Of a stretch of 6,602 bases of DNA, positions 6,571 through 6,602 are shown in pieces. The position numbers were made by a program, and so were the translations under genes. Source of the stretch: Alistipes sp. (GTDB lineage: Bacteria > Bacteroidota > Bacteroidia > Bacteroidales > Rikenellaceae); the NCBI GenBank assembly GCA_017391665.1, contig JAFOXS010000202.1, forward strand, positions 1-6,602, written 5' to 3'. The notes below the pieces were generated by a model. That model was not told the origin of the DNA. It did no database searches and saw nothing but the letters and a program-made list of their open reading frames with translations. Positions within the stretch are counted from its first letter, which is position 1. The number at the start of each line of letters is the position of its first letter.

Positions 6571-6602
6571 TAAAGATAGAAAAAAAAAGACAGAAAACAT
6601 TG
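6571..6602 (-). promoter_or_regulatory. Candidate Bacteroidetes-type promoter upstream of the TSUP gene
   Basis: On the - strand TATCTTTA (6578-6571) matches the Bacteroidetes -7 consensus TAnnTTTG except at the last base. It lies 26 bases before the TSUP start codon. Upstream are a run of nine Ts (6588-6580) and GTTTTC (6598-6593), a poor and rather close candidate for the -33 TTTG box; a better one could lie beyond the window edge. The location before the first gene of the - strand operon supports the call, but the motif is short and the region AT-rich, so chance is possible. Confidence 0.4.

Overview
The window looks like chromosomal DNA from a Bacteroidota species, most likely order Bacteroidales; an Alistipes/Rikenellaceae-type genome is a guess from the moderately high GC. 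Support comes from two tandem exported DUF4251-type proteins, a family typical of that order, from AT-rich and often Shine-Dalgarno-poor gene starts, and from a UvrA whose first zinc module is degenerate. The sequence is almost fully coding. I see no rRNA, tRNA, CRISPR array, insertion sequence or integrase.

Left part (1-1629, + strand): three tightly packed genes. The first is the C-terminal part of an HPr-kinase/PEP-carboxykinase-fold P-loop protein, cut by the window edge. The second overlaps it by 14 bases and is a small S24/S26 peptidase of the Ser-His (SipW/archaeal/ER-like) type. The third, 8 bases further on, is ispF of the non-mevalonate isoprenoid pathway. A strong stem-loop at 1654-1680, with T-rich flanks on both strands, closes this operon and also the one that converges on it.

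Right part (1689-6544, - strand, so read right to left): a TauE/SafE (TSUP) membrane transporter, then uvrA (nucleotide excision repair) after 22 bases, then two DUF4251-type exported paralogues separated from each other by 2 bases. Between uvrA and the first DUF4251 gene is a 12-bp perfect inverted repeat followed by five Ts on the coding strand. It has the form of a uvrA terminator, but its 3' arm contains part of the next gene's start codon and its first codons.

The housekeeping genes (ispF, uvrA) are ordinary. The parts worth a second look are the kinase-fold/S26-peptidase pair, whose upstream partners lie outside the window, and the terminator-like hairpin built into a gene start. I did not find a clearly new multi-gene system that can be proven from this window alone.
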